Below are positions 31,683-40,351 of a stretch of 64,000 nucleotides of DNA, piece after piece. The stretch's first letter is position 1, and each line of letters starts with the position of its first letter. Below the pieces are notes generated by a model. It was not told the DNA's origin and searched no databases. It saw only the letters and a program-made list of their open reading frames with translations. Origin of the DNA: JALZCH01 sp036387135 (lineage in GTDB: Bacteria > Acidobacteriota > Blastocatellia > Pyrinomonadales > Pyrinomonadaceae). The position numbers and the translations under genes were made by a program. The stretch spans positions 1-64,000 of the forward strand of contig DASVUH010000044.1 in assembly GCA_036387135.1 (NCBI GenBank), written 5' to 3'.

Positions 31683-32363
31683 ATGTCAAAACGCCAGTTA
31701 CAAGTTCGCCGTTTGGGAAGAATCGGTTATGCCGAGGCGCTCCAAGTGCAAAAAGAAACCGAGCAAGCGGTTCTCGAACGCCGCCAGCCCGACACGCTTT
31801 TGCTGCTCGAACATCCGCATACTTATACTCTGGGCAGGCGCGGCAACGCAAACGGAATTCTGGCGACGCCCGAATTGCTGGAAAAACTCGGCGTTTCGGT
31901 TTTTGAAACCAATCGCGGCGGAAAAATAACGTATCACGGAATCGGGCAAATCGTCGGTTATCCGATTTTCAATCTCAGCCCCGACCGCGAAGACGTGCAT
32001 CGCTACGTCCGCGAAATCGAAGAAAGCTTGATTCGCGCCGTCGGCGATTTCGGGCTTGAAGGTTTCAGAATCGAAGGTTTAACCGGCGTCCACACGCAAT
32101 TCGGCAAAGTCGCCGCAATCGGCGTTCACATCCGGCGCTGGGTGACGACTCACGGTTTTGCTTTAAACGTCAACACCGATTTGAGCTTTTTTAACTACAT
32201 CGTTGCCTGCGACGGGGAACCTGTGGCTTCAATGAATCAGCTTTTGTCGCGCGAGCTTGAACTCGCGGAAGTCGAAGACAAAATAATCAATCGTTTCGCC
32301 GAAGTTTACGATTTCGATAAAGTTGAAGAAATTGCTCTGGAGCAAATACAGGTTGCAGCTTAA
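31683..32363 (+). CDS. lipB: Octanoyltransferase LipB
   Basis: This enzyme transfers octanoyl from acyl carrier protein to lipoyl domains, the first step of lipoate synthesis. Family motifs are clear: LLLLEHPHTYTLGRRGN, ETNRGGKITYHGIGQIVGYPI, and GKVAAIGVHIRRWVTTHGFALNV with the conserved lysine. The catalytic cysteine is in FNYIVACDG. Length 226 residues is normal. The ATG at 31683 is preferred to the TTG four codons upstream. lipA is not in the window. A lipoprotein gene follows 20 bases later. Confidence 0.95.
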   Translation: MSKRQLQVRRLGRIGYAEALQVQKETEQAVLERRQPDTLLLLEHPHTYTLGRRGNANGILATPELLEKLGVSVFETNRGGKITYHGIGQIVGYPIFNLSPDREDVHRYVREIEESLIRAVGDFGLEGFRIEGLTGVHTQFGKVAAIGVHIRRWVTTHGFALNVNTDLSFFNYIVACDGEPVASMNQLLSRELELAEVEDKIINRFAEVYDFDKVEEIALEQIQVAA

Positions 32364-32383
32364 AAATTATCAAAAGGAAAATA

Positions 32384-33337
32384 ATGAAACAAATTAAAAT
32401 CGTCGGTTTATTTCTTTCAATCGCTTTTTTATCGGCGTGCGAAAACGCCAATACAAATCGAACCGCAAACACCAACACAGGAAATTCAAACGCCGCAAAC
32501 GTTTCCGCTTCGCCGCAAACGCAAACGCTGTCGGAAACTGAAACGCCCGCGCGGATTCGCGGAATGATTGAGCAGCGAGGCGAACAGGATGCCGCCGCTC
32601 CGACTTTGAAAATCGTCGAGCCGAAGGAAGCCGCAACCGTCGGCAGCTCGACCGTGAAAGTAAAATTGGAATTAGGCGGCGAGTTAAAAGGCTACCAGCC
32701 GATGAAAGACCCGGCGACCGGAATGGGCAATCACATTCACGTCATTTTGGATAATCAGCCGTACGAGGCTTATTACGATCTCGGTCAGGAATTTGAATTG
32801 CGGAATGTAACCGACGGCGAACACACTCTGCGCGTTTTCCCTTCGCGCCCATGGCACGAAAGCTACAAAAACGAAGGCGCATTTCAAATGGTCAGATTTA
32901 CCGTCAAAAACGGCGGAGCCGATGTTTCAAAACCGGCAACCACAAATTCCGGTCAACCGATGTCGAACACTAACGCCGCCGCAACGCCCGAAGGCAAAGA
33001 AATGCAGGCGACGACTGCCGGAGCGGTGGACAAAACAAAACCTTTGTTAACTTACAGCCGACCGAAAGGCGAATACAAAGGCGCAGATACGGAAGCAATT
33101 ATGATTGATTTCTGGCTCGCCAACGCCAAACTAAAAGGCGACGGCGGCGAATATCGCGTGCGTTATACGGTTAACAACACCGAATCGAAATTTATCGAAA
33201 AATGGCAGCCGGTTTGGCTTACGGGCTGGAACGCGGGCGCGCACAAAGTAAAGCTCGAACTCGTTGATCAAAACGGCAATTTGGTTGACAATGGCGGCTA
33301 CAATTCGACGACGCGCGAAATTACCGTTATCAAGTAA
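32384..33337 (+). CDS. Hypothetical lipoprotein
   Basis: This 317-residue predicted lipoprotein has signal MKQIKIVGLFLSIAF with lipobox LSAC, followed by an Asn/Thr-rich tether (NANTNRTANTNTGNSNAANVS). Two related strand-rich modules follow: one with GMGNHIHVILDNQPYEAYYDLGQEFELRNVTDGEHTLRVFPSRPWHES (about residues 105-155), the other with DFWLANAKLKGDGGEYRVRYTVNN ... WNAGAHKVKLELVDQNG (about 238-300). Both look like immunoglobulin-type folds as in copper/heme-binding or adhesion proteins. Function not recognised. It lies 20 bases after lipB. Confidence 0.75.
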   Translation: MKQIKIVGLFLSIAFLSACENANTNRTANTNTGNSNAANVSASPQTQTLSETETPARIRGMIEQRGEQDAAAPTLKIVEPKEAATVGSSTVKVKLELGGELKGYQPMKDPATGMGNHIHVILDNQPYEAYYDLGQEFELRNVTDGEHTLRVFPSRPWHESYKNEGAFQMVRFTVKNGGADVSKPATTNSGQPMSNTNAAATPEGKEMQATTAGAVDKTKPLLTYSRPKGEYKGADTEAIMIDFWLANAKLKGDGGEYRVRYTVNNTESKFIEKWQPVWLTGWNAGAHKVKLELVDQNGNLVDNGGYNSTTREITVIK

Positions 33338-33456
33338 ATCATTTGCGCCGACTTCAAGTTTGGTGCGGCAAACTTGAAGTCGGCGCTGATTTCTTTTAAC
33401 CTCACAAGATTAAATTCAGCTTTTTATAACAAACTATCGAGGAGAGTAAATATTTT

Positions 33457-34191
33457 ATGCGACGTGATACTACGTCTTGGTTTAGTCATAATTTGGGCGC
33501 GGAAATGCCGCTAGTGGCTTACGGACACGCGGGTTATCCGCTTCTGATGTTTCCGACCGCCGCTGCCGATTATCTCGAATATGAACGATTTTTATTGATT
33601 GATGCGATTAAGCCTTTGATTGAAAGCGGGCAGATTCGAGCTTATTCAATCAACAGCGTCAACCGCTACTCGCTTTTAAACAAAGAAGCGCATCCTGCTT
33701 GGAAAGCCGAGTTGCTGACGCGCTACGACCGATATATTACCGAAGAGGTTTTGCCTTTAATTCGCAATGAATGCGGTGATGACGCGCGCCCGATGACGAC
33801 GGGCGCATCGCTTGGCGCAACGCTTTGCGCCAATGCTTATTTCAAACACCCGGATTTATTCCGGGGCACGATTGCGATGAGCGGCAGCTACGATATTCGC
33901 GGATTTCTGGATGGTTATCACGACGATAACGTCTATTTCAACAATCCAATCGAATATATGCAGAACTTAAACGATGATTATTTTCTTCCGATTTTGCGAA
34001 AAGCCGATTCAATCGTGATTGTGACGGGTTCGGGAGCTTTTGAAGCGCCTGAGCGCAGCCGCGATCTTTCGCGCATTTTAGACTCGAAAGGCATTCCGCA
34101 TCTTTTGGAAGTTTGGGGCGCTGATGTCCGCCACGATTGGGATTGGTGGCGCAAAATGCTGCCGCATTTCTTGGGTAGATTTTTGTCTTAA
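33457..34191 (+). CDS. Esterase D-type alpha/beta hydrolase
   Basis: This 244-residue protein is in the esterase group that includes Esterase D and mycolyltransferase-like hydrolases. The nucleophile elbow is TTGASLGATLCANAYFKHPDLF (G-x-S-x-G at about residues 111-115). The catalytic Asp/Glu lies in the GSGAFEAPERS region, and the His is in WGADVRHDWDWWRKMLP near the C-terminus. There is no signal peptide, so it acts in the cytoplasm. GAGGAG precedes the ATG at a suitable distance. The stop overlaps by four bases the convergent DUF6624 gene. Confidence 0.85.
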   Translation: MRRDTTSWFSHNLGAEMPLVAYGHAGYPLLMFPTAAADYLEYERFLLIDAIKPLIESGQIRAYSINSVNRYSLLNKEAHPAWKAELLTRYDRYITEEVLPLIRNECGDDARPMTTGASLGATLCANAYFKHPDLFRGTIAMSGSYDIRGFLDGYHDDNVYFNNPIEYMQNLNDDYFLPILRKADSIVIVTGSGAFEAPERSRDLSRILDSKGIPHLLEVWGADVRHDWDWWRKMLPHFLGRFLS

Positions 34192-34796
34192 TCGCGCCAG
34201 CCCGTTTTGCGCGCCCATTCTTCAAACGCACGTTGCCGCTCGTCTAAATTGTCGGGCGGCTTTTCGTTTGATTTTTTGACGGCTTCGTTGTGCGCTTTGA
34301 TGTATTCGGAATAAGGCGTCTCCAATCCAACGGCAGCGCGGCGTTCGTCTATTTTTTCCGGCTCGAAAATTTCATTCGCGGACAATGCATCGCGCTCGTT
34401 CCAATCAAATTGGCTGCCGTAAATTTGCGGTTTGCCTTCAAAAGACAAAATCCTGTCTTCCAGATACGCCGCCTGCCAAGCCGGATTTTCACCGCGCCCG
34501 ATTTGTGCTTTTAAAAGCGGCAAAAACCATCTTTGCAAATCCGGGCGCGAAATCGCGTGCTGAACGATGAGCCAGGCGGCTTCCGCGCCGTCTTCGCCGA
34601 CCAGAGATTTGCCGAGCCAGCCATATTCGGCGAGCATTTCTTCGAGCCGCGCGGCATTTTTCAAATGAACGGCTTCCATCATCGGGTGATAACCATCAAA
34701 AAGCCCGCCGGTTTGCGCCAATTCTTCGCGCACGCGCTCGTCTTCCGCCCGCATTGCCAAAAGCTCCTGCCTTAATTTTTCATTTGCCGCGCTCAT
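34188..34796 (-). CDS. DUF6624 domain protein
   Basis: This 202-residue cytoplasmic protein matches the pattern of the DUF6624 family: ELLAMRAEDERVREEL at the N-terminus, the block EYGWLGKSLVGEDGAEAAWLIVQHA, then LLKAQIGRGENPAWQAAYLEDRIL and QIYGSQFDWNE. Function of the family is unknown; the W-x-G-x-S-x-V-G and Q-H-A residues suggest a conserved pocket. It overlaps the 3' end of folA by 17 bases on the same strand, so the two are co-transcribed. Convergent with the esterase gene. Confidence 0.75.
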   Translation of the reverse strand: MSAANEKLRQELLAMRAEDERVREELAQTGGLFDGYHPMMEAVHLKNAARLEEMLAEYGWLGKSLVGEDGAEAAWLIVQHAISRPDLQRWFLPLLKAQIGRGENPAWQAAYLEDRILSFEGKPQIYGSQFDWNERDALSANEIFEPEKIDERRAAVGLETPYSEYIKAHNEAVKKSNEKPPDNLDERQRAFEEWARKTGWRD

Positions 34797-35259
34797 AGAT
34801 TTTTACCTGTAAATTTTTTTCGAGAGTTCGCGTTTCAGCGAGAAGAAACGAGTCGAGAAAATTCGGCGGCAGAAAAACTTCGGCGTCCGAGATTGTTTCG
34901 GGAATTTCGGTGACAAACCACCTTTCAATGTCATTTTTAAACAACTCGAAAACTGCCGCGCCGCCTGTGATGAACAAATCGCAATTCAAATATTCGGCGA
35001 GTGCCAGAACTTCTTCCCGATTTCTCATCAGCAAAACCGAAGGCTGATTTTCGATTCCGTGTTTTCGGCTCAAAACGATGTTTAGGCGATTGGGCAAAGG
35101 CTTGCCGATTGAAATCCAGGTGTTCCAGCCCATCAAAACGGCGTTTCCGGTCGTCGTTTGTTTAAAAAAACGCAAATCGGATTTGTAATGCCATGGCAGT
35201 TTTCCGTTTTTGCCGATTGCCAGATTTTGCGCGACGGCGACAATTGCAGCGATTTTCAT
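34780..35259 (-). CDS. folA: Dihydrofolate reductase
   Basis: This 159-residue enzyme reduces dihydrofolate with NADPH. Motifs include IVAVAQNLAIGKNGKLPWHYKSDLRFFKQTT (substrate and cofactor binding), the segment VLMGWNTWISIGKPLPNRLNIVLSR and the glycine pair in DLFITGGAAVFELF. The usual Asp/Glu at the start of helix B is D in YKSDLRFF. No thyA is adjacent. The ATG is preceded at 10 bases by an 82-base perfect hairpin repeat rather than by a Shine-Dalgarno. DUF6624 is the downstream gene. Confidence 0.95.
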   Translation of the reverse strand: MKIAAIVAVAQNLAIGKNGKLPWHYKSDLRFFKQTTTGNAVLMGWNTWISIGKPLPNRLNIVLSRKHGIENQPSVLLMRNREEVLALAEYLNCDLFITGGAAVFELFKNDIERWFVTEIPETISDAEVFLPPNFLDSFLLAETRTLEKNLQVKIYERGK

Positions 35260-35268
35260 TAATATTTT

Positions 35269-35350
35269 ACCGCCGAGACGCAGAGACGCCGAGAAAAAGA
35301 AATCTTTTTCCTTTGATTTTTAAAACTCGGCGTCTCTGCGTCTCGGCGGT
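35269..35350. repeat. Octamer-repeat perfect hairpin (element B)
   Basis: The arms 35269-35293 and 35326-35350 are perfect 25-base complements made of CGCCGAGA / CGCAGAGA octads, with a 32-base AT-rich loop. The element fills the gap between the stop of DUF2071 (35357) and the folA start (35259) and must be in the folA leader. The arms match element A at 1609-1723 with one or two differences. Confidence 0.92.
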
Positions 35351-35356
35351 TAAAAA

Positions 35357-36061
35357 TTACAAATATATCTTCTCGCCTTTATAAACCGAAATTTCAGAAC
35401 CTGCGGCAAACAAGACGGAACGCGGTTCGGTGTGATTTAAAAACTCAAATCTTTCGCCATAAGTCCCGGCAAAATCAACCCTGATTTCGGTGTTTTTAAT
35501 TTCTTTCAATTCCCATTTCGGATGCTCGACTTTGTATTCGCCGGTTTTTCTCTCGTTCAATTTCGTGTAGCCCCAATAATGCTCGATGATAAATTCGGCG
35601 TGCGAGTCCGCTTTCGGCACTCCGAGACTCTCACCGAATTCTATCCCGATTTTATTCGAGCAATCGCCGCGCGTCCAAAAATAGCTCAAACGATTTTCGG
35701 TTTCTTCAAACCGTGTGCGCCAAGCCTCGTATTTTTCGCCATAGAGCGTATTGGCGACCAGACAAATAGCGCGACGCGGCACGATTTCCTTGACAAAAAC
35801 CACGCCGCGTCTCGTTTCTTCGGCGGTTTCGCGCCGGACGTAAAACCGCAGATTTATTTCTTCAAAATTAACGTGAAAGGGAATGCGAAAACCTAAAACG
35901 GCGGTGTCCGCGAATTTGAAAGCCACCAGACTCGCGTAACACTCGCCGTTCCAATAATCAATTTCAGTTCCGCGCGGGACAAATTCTCGTAAAACTTCAG
36001 GCGAAATTTCATAATTCGCCATCACGAGGTCTTGCCAACGCGCGGAGAGAAACCGTTTCAT
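35357..36061 (-). CDS. DUF2071 (YqjF-like) protein
   Basis: This 234-residue protein has the DUF2071 layout: FLSARWQDLVMANYEISPEVLREFVPRGTEID at the start, then CYASLVAFKFADTAVLGFRIPFHVNFEEINLRFYVRR, VFVKEIVPRRAICLVANTLYGEKYEAW and a later IIEHYWGYTKLN. The fold is an acetoacetate-decarboxylase-like barrel of unknown role. Its ATG overlaps the TGA of the upstream DUF3857 gene (ATGA), so it is translated by coupling. The downstream folA gene is separated by hairpin element B. Confidence 0.85.
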   Translation of the reverse strand: MKRFLSARWQDLVMANYEISPEVLREFVPRGTEIDYWNGECYASLVAFKFADTAVLGFRIPFHVNFEEINLRFYVRRETAEETRRGVVFVKEIVPRRAICLVANTLYGEKYEAWRTRFEETENRLSYFWTRGDCSNKIGIEFGESLGVPKADSHAEFIIEHYWGYTKLNERKTGEYKVEHPKWELKEIKNTEIRVDFAGTYGERFEFLNHTEPRSVLFAAGSEISVYKGEKIYL

Positions 36062-38034
36062 TTTTTCACCAGCACAATCGGATTTTGCTCGGCGGCGCGA
36101 ACGGCTGAGAAAAAGCTTTTGACGGCTTCGTATTTGTCCGCCGCGACGGTCGTTTTATTAAGCGTCAAGCTGCGGTGAAACAACAGATTGCCGTCTTTGA
36201 TCTCGTATGTGACTGCAAATTTGCCGAACGGCGTTTCTAATTTGCTCGCTTCGGGCATTTCGTCAACATCGAAACCGGCTGGCAGTTTGACTTTGATAGT
36301 TTCCGAATATTGGCTCGCATCGAGAAGAACCGGATGCACGCGCTTTTTATCGCTGACCGAAAGCTGGTCGAGTCTGCCGACAAAAGCCGGTTTGAAAATC
36401 ATCAAGCGTCCCTGCATTAATTGCGCATAATTCTGCGCGGCAAATTCCATATCAATGTCGAAACGGCTTTCGGTCGGTTTGTCGGTCGGAGTCATTTTCG
36501 ACATTTTCGCGCCGACGACTCGATGCGTTAGCCATTGTTCCATCGCCGTTTTATAATTGCCCGCCCCCAGCGTACGCGATTCGGCGCGATATTTCGACGC
36601 CGTTTGTCCGAAAGCCTGTTCGCGAATCGCGCCTTGCAGCGAGCCGTCCGCCGCGAGAACCGCATCGGCTTGGCGTTCGAGACGACTGGCATCGGGCGGC
36701 AAAATCGGCATTTGAATCAAGCCGCCATTTTCGCCCGCCGCGACGAGCGCGAAACTGCCCTGTTCGTGATCGGGCAAATCGCCCAACAGCGTATAAGAAT
36801 CGGTCGCGTCGAAAATCAGAAGGCGTCCGAGCTTGCTGTCCGTGACGACGGTGGGAGCGTTCGTTTCAGCACTGACTTTCACGGCGATAATGCAATGGTT
36901 AAATTGCGACGGCGAAGCCCATTCCTGTCTGACAAAAGTCGGGTCGCCGGAATAAATGAAAACCGGATACGCTTCGATTCCCAGAGTTTTGAGCATCGCG
37001 CGCATCAGATTCGCTTTGTCTTTGCAGTCGCCGTAACCGCGCTGCAAAACAAGACTCGCCGGGCGCGGGCGATAGCCGTTGCCGCGTCCGACGCCGATGT
37101 CAATTGAAATATATTGCAGATTTTGGACGAATCCGGCGACGGCGCGAATTTTATCCAATTCGGTTTTCGCATTTGCCGTCAAAGCGCGAGCTTTGGCTGA
37201 GATTTGGTCGTCTCCGGCGGCGTGCGGATCGTGCAATTCGCTGCCCCAGCGCGACACGTCCTGCCACGAAGCGAACGCGCGATAAGCCGCGTTCGGAGTC
37301 GCTGGCGAGTAATTGACGTGAATGCGCGGCGCAATGTTGCGAACCGAAGGGCTGCCGGATTCGGGCGGAATCGGCGCTAAATCGCGCATTTCCCAAACAT
37401 AGCTCGTCCCGGAAACTTGCGGTTTTAATTCGTCGCGGTTAAACGTCACACTCGCAGCCTGCCACCCTACCGGCAAATTAAGCGCGTAGCGCGAAACCAG
37501 AGTCGGAAGCCGTTCTTGAAACGACCAGATGTCCTGCGTGAAAAGCGGGCGTTCTTCAACTATGGATTGAAAACCGAAAACTGCTCCCGCGTCGGCTTCG
37601 GTTTGCGCGTCAATTGTTTTGACGCGATATTCGTTATAAACATCGTCCGGGTCGGCGATTATATCAACGATTGTGTCTTTGTCGAAATATTTGATCGTGC
37701 CGTTCGGACGAATCAGCCAAGCCTTTAAATCGCGCACTTTGCTTGAGCTTTGCAGATAAACTTCGGCGGCTTTGGCGAAAATTTTGCCTTCGCGGTTGAG
37801 CAGCCGCACGGCGAAATTGCTCGTCATCGTCAACTGCCCGTCGGAGCTTAAATTAACGATTCGCTCGTCGTACAAAACAACTGCCGGAACGTCTTTGTCG
37901 TACGCCGGAACGCGCGCCGTCGCAGCTTGTGAGAGCCAAGCCGGCGCGGAATCGCCCCCGGCGGCAAAGCCGTTCAAGACGAACAAGTTCAGACAAAACA
38001 ATGCGATTAACCAGATTTTTTTAGTGTGAAGCAT
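36058..38034 (-). CDS. DUF3857/transglutaminase-like secreted protein 1
   Basis: This 658-residue exported protein has signal peptide MLHTKKIWLIALFCLNLFVLNGFAAG, an N-terminal DUF3857 beta domain (RIVNLSSDGQLTMTSNFAVRLLNREGK...) and a transglutaminase-like core. The core has QRGYGDCKDKANLMRAMLKTLGIEAYPVFIY with the Cys nucleophile and the His in QFNHCIIAVKV; the third residue, Asp, is in LLIFDATDSY. I chose the ATG at 38034, as the TTG upstream lies in a terminator-like hairpin. The paralogue at 38123 lies directly upstream. Such proteins are common in Acidobacteriota and Bacteroidota; substrates are not known. Confidence 0.88.
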   Translation of the reverse strand: MLHTKKIWLIALFCLNLFVLNGFAAGGDSAPAWLSQAATARVPAYDKDVPAVVLYDERIVNLSSDGQLTMTSNFAVRLLNREGKIFAKAAEVYLQSSSKVRDLKAWLIRPNGTIKYFDKDTIVDIIADPDDVYNEYRVKTIDAQTEADAGAVFGFQSIVEERPLFTQDIWSFQERLPTLVSRYALNLPVGWQAASVTFNRDELKPQVSGTSYVWEMRDLAPIPPESGSPSVRNIAPRIHVNYSPATPNAAYRAFASWQDVSRWGSELHDPHAAGDDQISAKARALTANAKTELDKIRAVAGFVQNLQYISIDIGVGRGNGYRPRPASLVLQRGYGDCKDKANLMRAMLKTLGIEAYPVFIYSGDPTFVRQEWASPSQFNHCIIAVKVSAETNAPTVVTDSKLGRLLIFDATDSYTLLGDLPDHEQGSFALVAAGENGGLIQMPILPPDASRLERQADAVLAADGSLQGAIREQAFGQTASKYRAESRTLGAGNYKTAMEQWLTHRVVGAKMSKMTPTDKPTESRFDIDMEFAAQNYAQLMQGRLMIFKPAFVGRLDQLSVSDKKRVHPVLLDASQYSETIKVKLPAGFDVDEMPEASKLETPFGKFAVTYEIKDGNLLFHRSLTLNKTTVAADKYEAVKSFFSAVRAAEQNPIVLVKK

Positions 38035-38040
38035 AAATTT

Positions 38041-38100
38041 GAAAAAAAGTAACAATCTGTTGAGAATCGGCAAACTGCTCGCGCGCTTCTCAACAGATTG
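38041..38100 (-). terminator. Hairpin between the two DUF3857 genes
   Basis: CAATCTGTTGAGAA (38053-38066) and TTCTCAACAGATTG (38087-38100) form a 14-bp perfect stem with a 20-base loop. On the minus strand it is followed by TTACTTTTTTTC. It may terminate or attenuate transcription from the upstream paralogue. Confidence 0.8.
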
Positions 38101-38122
38101 TTTGCCGGAAATGAGAAATCGC

Positions 38123-40099
38123 TTACTTGGACGCGCTGGCAGTCGTCGTTTCTTGTTTTAAAACCAGAGAGTGCGTGTCGGCTTTATGGAAAGCGTCGAA
38201 CAAACCTTTTAAAGCAGTGTAGCTCTCAACCGGGAAATAAACATTGCCGCCCTTTCCAAAATGGAAGGAGCGTTTGTAGATCAGCGTTTTCTTATCGGCG
38301 GTAACCAAAATAGAAATATCGTTTTTTCCAATCTGGCTTTTGTCGGCGATCAATCCGGGCGAATCTGCGTTATCGAGCGCAAATCCGGCGGGCAATTCAA
38401 TTTCGATGTCGTCTTTTTCCGACCAGGGATAACGGAAGAAAATCGGATGCAGACGAGTTGCGCTCGAAAACACGGGCGTCGAATTGTATTTAAAAAATCC
38501 GGGCTGTAAAAACAGGCGCTTCCCGGTTTTCTGAGCATAACCGGAAACGCTGATTTTCGCGGAATAAACGAGCGGCAAGGCATTGTCGTTGAAATTTTCA
38601 ACTCTGACATCCGTAATTTCCGCGGCGCTCATTTGTTCTTTAAGCTCATTTTTAAAATCGTCCGCGCGTTTTTGTTCGGAATCGTCAAATCCGCCGCTGC
38701 GGCGATTAATGGCGTTGTGACCGGTGAACTCGACTTTCAAAGTTCCCGTTAAAGTGCCGTCTTCAAGCAATTTAAATCTGCCCGTCCGTTTTGCGCTTGT
38801 CGCTTCGATATCGGATAGCTGGCTGCTGGAAATCAGGAAGTTGTCTTCACCGATTAAAATCGTAGCCGTACCTTCTTCGTTCCAGAGCAGTTTTCCGTAA
38901 GAAAGATATGGGGTTCCGGGGTTTAAAAATTGCCATTTCTCGCCTACTTTAACGGCGACGCAGGCAAAATGGACAAAAGACATGTGAGAATTTCTATCCG
39001 GGTTAAAAAAGTATTCGCTGCGGTCGCCGGAAAGCACGATTCTGGCTTCCATTCCGGCGGCGGTCGCCAATGAAGCGAACAGCTTTTCGATGTCGGGCGA
39101 GCTTCCCATCCGGCGCTTGAGCGTGTCGCTCGGCTTTTTATTGTCGACGCTTTCTTTTTGTTCGGGCGTCATTGTTGAATCGAAAGAAATGTTTTTGATT
39201 TGTTTTTGAACGAATTCGTATATTTTCTTTAATTTATCTTCATTTGTGGCGGCTCCGGCGGTTATTTCGGCTGCGGCTTTTTTAACGTCGCCATTCGGTT
39301 TAATCCAATCTTTCATTACCGTCGAAAATCGCATCGCAAAGCTCTGCCAGCGCTGCATATCAAAGAAACCCGAATAATAAATCAAAGCCCACGAGCGAAC
39401 CTGATCCGGCGGCGGCATTCGCGGCTCTTCTTTAAACGCCGGAATGTTGGTCATCGTCGCCACCGAAAAACCGTCTTTGTCTTTGGAAAAACCGACACCC
39501 GACGGCATATTGAACGATTCGGTCTGCAATAACTGACCTTCGTATGGGCGAATGTAATAAGACATTCTTTGAATCGGAATATCGCGCTGAAAGAGGAGAC
39601 GCTCGCCGCTTGCCGAATCGTTTTTGAAGATTTCGCGATAGCGATATTCCAAAATTACGCCCGGCTCGATTCCGGCGATGGCAAACGAAACTGCTTTGAT
39701 TTTGAGTCCGTCCGCTTTAACGATTTCGCGTTCAAAAATATCGGTCGGTTTTAATTCGATAATCGTGCCGTCGGGTTTGACGACGCGGGCGGCAACGTCT
39801 TTGACTTTTTTGCCTTTGAGAAACGGAATATCGAACTTGCTGAACCGCTCGCGCCCGCGCTCTGTGAAAATCTTAACGCGAACGTAATGCTCGTAAGCGA
39901 GCGAGCTGGCTTTTTTATCATCGAGTCGAACTTCCCAGAAAATGGCTTCGGCGTCGGCGTCTTTTTCGACTGTCGGTTGTTTCGCTCCCAGCTCAGCCGG
40001 GTTGATTGGTCGCCAAATCGGCTCGTCGCCTGCTAAAACCGTAGCAGCCAGCAACGCCAATAAGAGGAAACTGAATACACTTTTACGGAGGAAAAACAT
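38123..40099 (-). CDS. DUF3857/transglutaminase-like secreted protein 2
   Basis: This 658-residue exported paralogue of the preceding protein has signal peptide MFFLRKSVFSFLLLALLAATVLAG, then DUF3857 (FSKFDIPFLKGKKVKDVAARVVKPDGTIIELKPTDIFE). The transglutaminase-like region KRRMGSSPDIEKLFASLATAAGMEARIVLSGDRSEYF has a Ser-Ser in place of the G-D-C motif seen in copy 1 (YGDCKDKA). The nucleophilic cysteine therefore appears lost, and the protein may be an inactive or binding version. MSFVHFACVAVKV corresponds to the His region. The ATG at 40099 has AAGGA six bases upstream. Confidence 0.85.
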   Translation of the reverse strand: MFFLRKSVFSFLLLALLAATVLAGDEPIWRPINPAELGAKQPTVEKDADAEAIFWEVRLDDKKASSLAYEHYVRVKIFTERGRERFSKFDIPFLKGKKVKDVAARVVKPDGTIIELKPTDIFEREIVKADGLKIKAVSFAIAGIEPGVILEYRYREIFKNDSASGERLLFQRDIPIQRMSYYIRPYEGQLLQTESFNMPSGVGFSKDKDGFSVATMTNIPAFKEEPRMPPPDQVRSWALIYYSGFFDMQRWQSFAMRFSTVMKDWIKPNGDVKKAAAEITAGAATNEDKLKKIYEFVQKQIKNISFDSTMTPEQKESVDNKKPSDTLKRRMGSSPDIEKLFASLATAAGMEARIVLSGDRSEYFFNPDRNSHMSFVHFACVAVKVGEKWQFLNPGTPYLSYGKLLWNEEGTATILIGEDNFLISSSQLSDIEATSAKRTGRFKLLEDGTLTGTLKVEFTGHNAINRRSGGFDDSEQKRADDFKNELKEQMSAAEITDVRVENFNDNALPLVYSAKISVSGYAQKTGKRLFLQPGFFKYNSTPVFSSATRLHPIFFRYPWSEKDDIEIELPAGFALDNADSPGLIADKSQIGKNDISILVTADKKTLIYKRSFHFGKGGNVYFPVESYTALKGLFDAFHKADTHSLVLKQETTTASASK

Positions 40100-40265
40100 A
40101 CTAAATCCTTTCAATTTTGAAATCGGAAACTTAATTTTTTGTCTTTATTTGGGTGAAAATCTTTTCAGAAGGTTTAAATTCGGGTTGGGGGCAACCCCAA
40201 AGATTTTTAAACTCCACCCGGCATAATAACTCCAAAAGCGACATTTAGCAATAGCTTATGCTGTC

Positions 40266-40292
40266 TTGCAGGCATTTTTTTTGTGTTATAAT
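40266..40292 (+). promoter_or_regulatory. Promoter of aldolase gene
   Basis: A perfect -10 TATAAT (40287-40292) has the extended TGT in front (40284-40286). A -35-like TTGCAG lies 15 bases upstream. It leaves a leader of about 50 bases before the ATG at 40352. Confidence 0.75.
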
Positions 40293-40351
40293 TTGTCTTT
40301 CTTTCGCAAAATTTGGATTACAGTTTTTAAATCAACAGGAGAATTAAAATT

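Noticed and set aside
31612..31851. 80-codon N-terminal extension of the helical secreted protein
   Set aside because: The extension crosses the divergent lipB start and lacks homology-like features; a proper signal peptide begins at the ATG at 31611.
36535..37107. 190-codon plus-strand ORF
   Set aside because: Antisense of the DUF3857 gene; composition typical of shadow frames.
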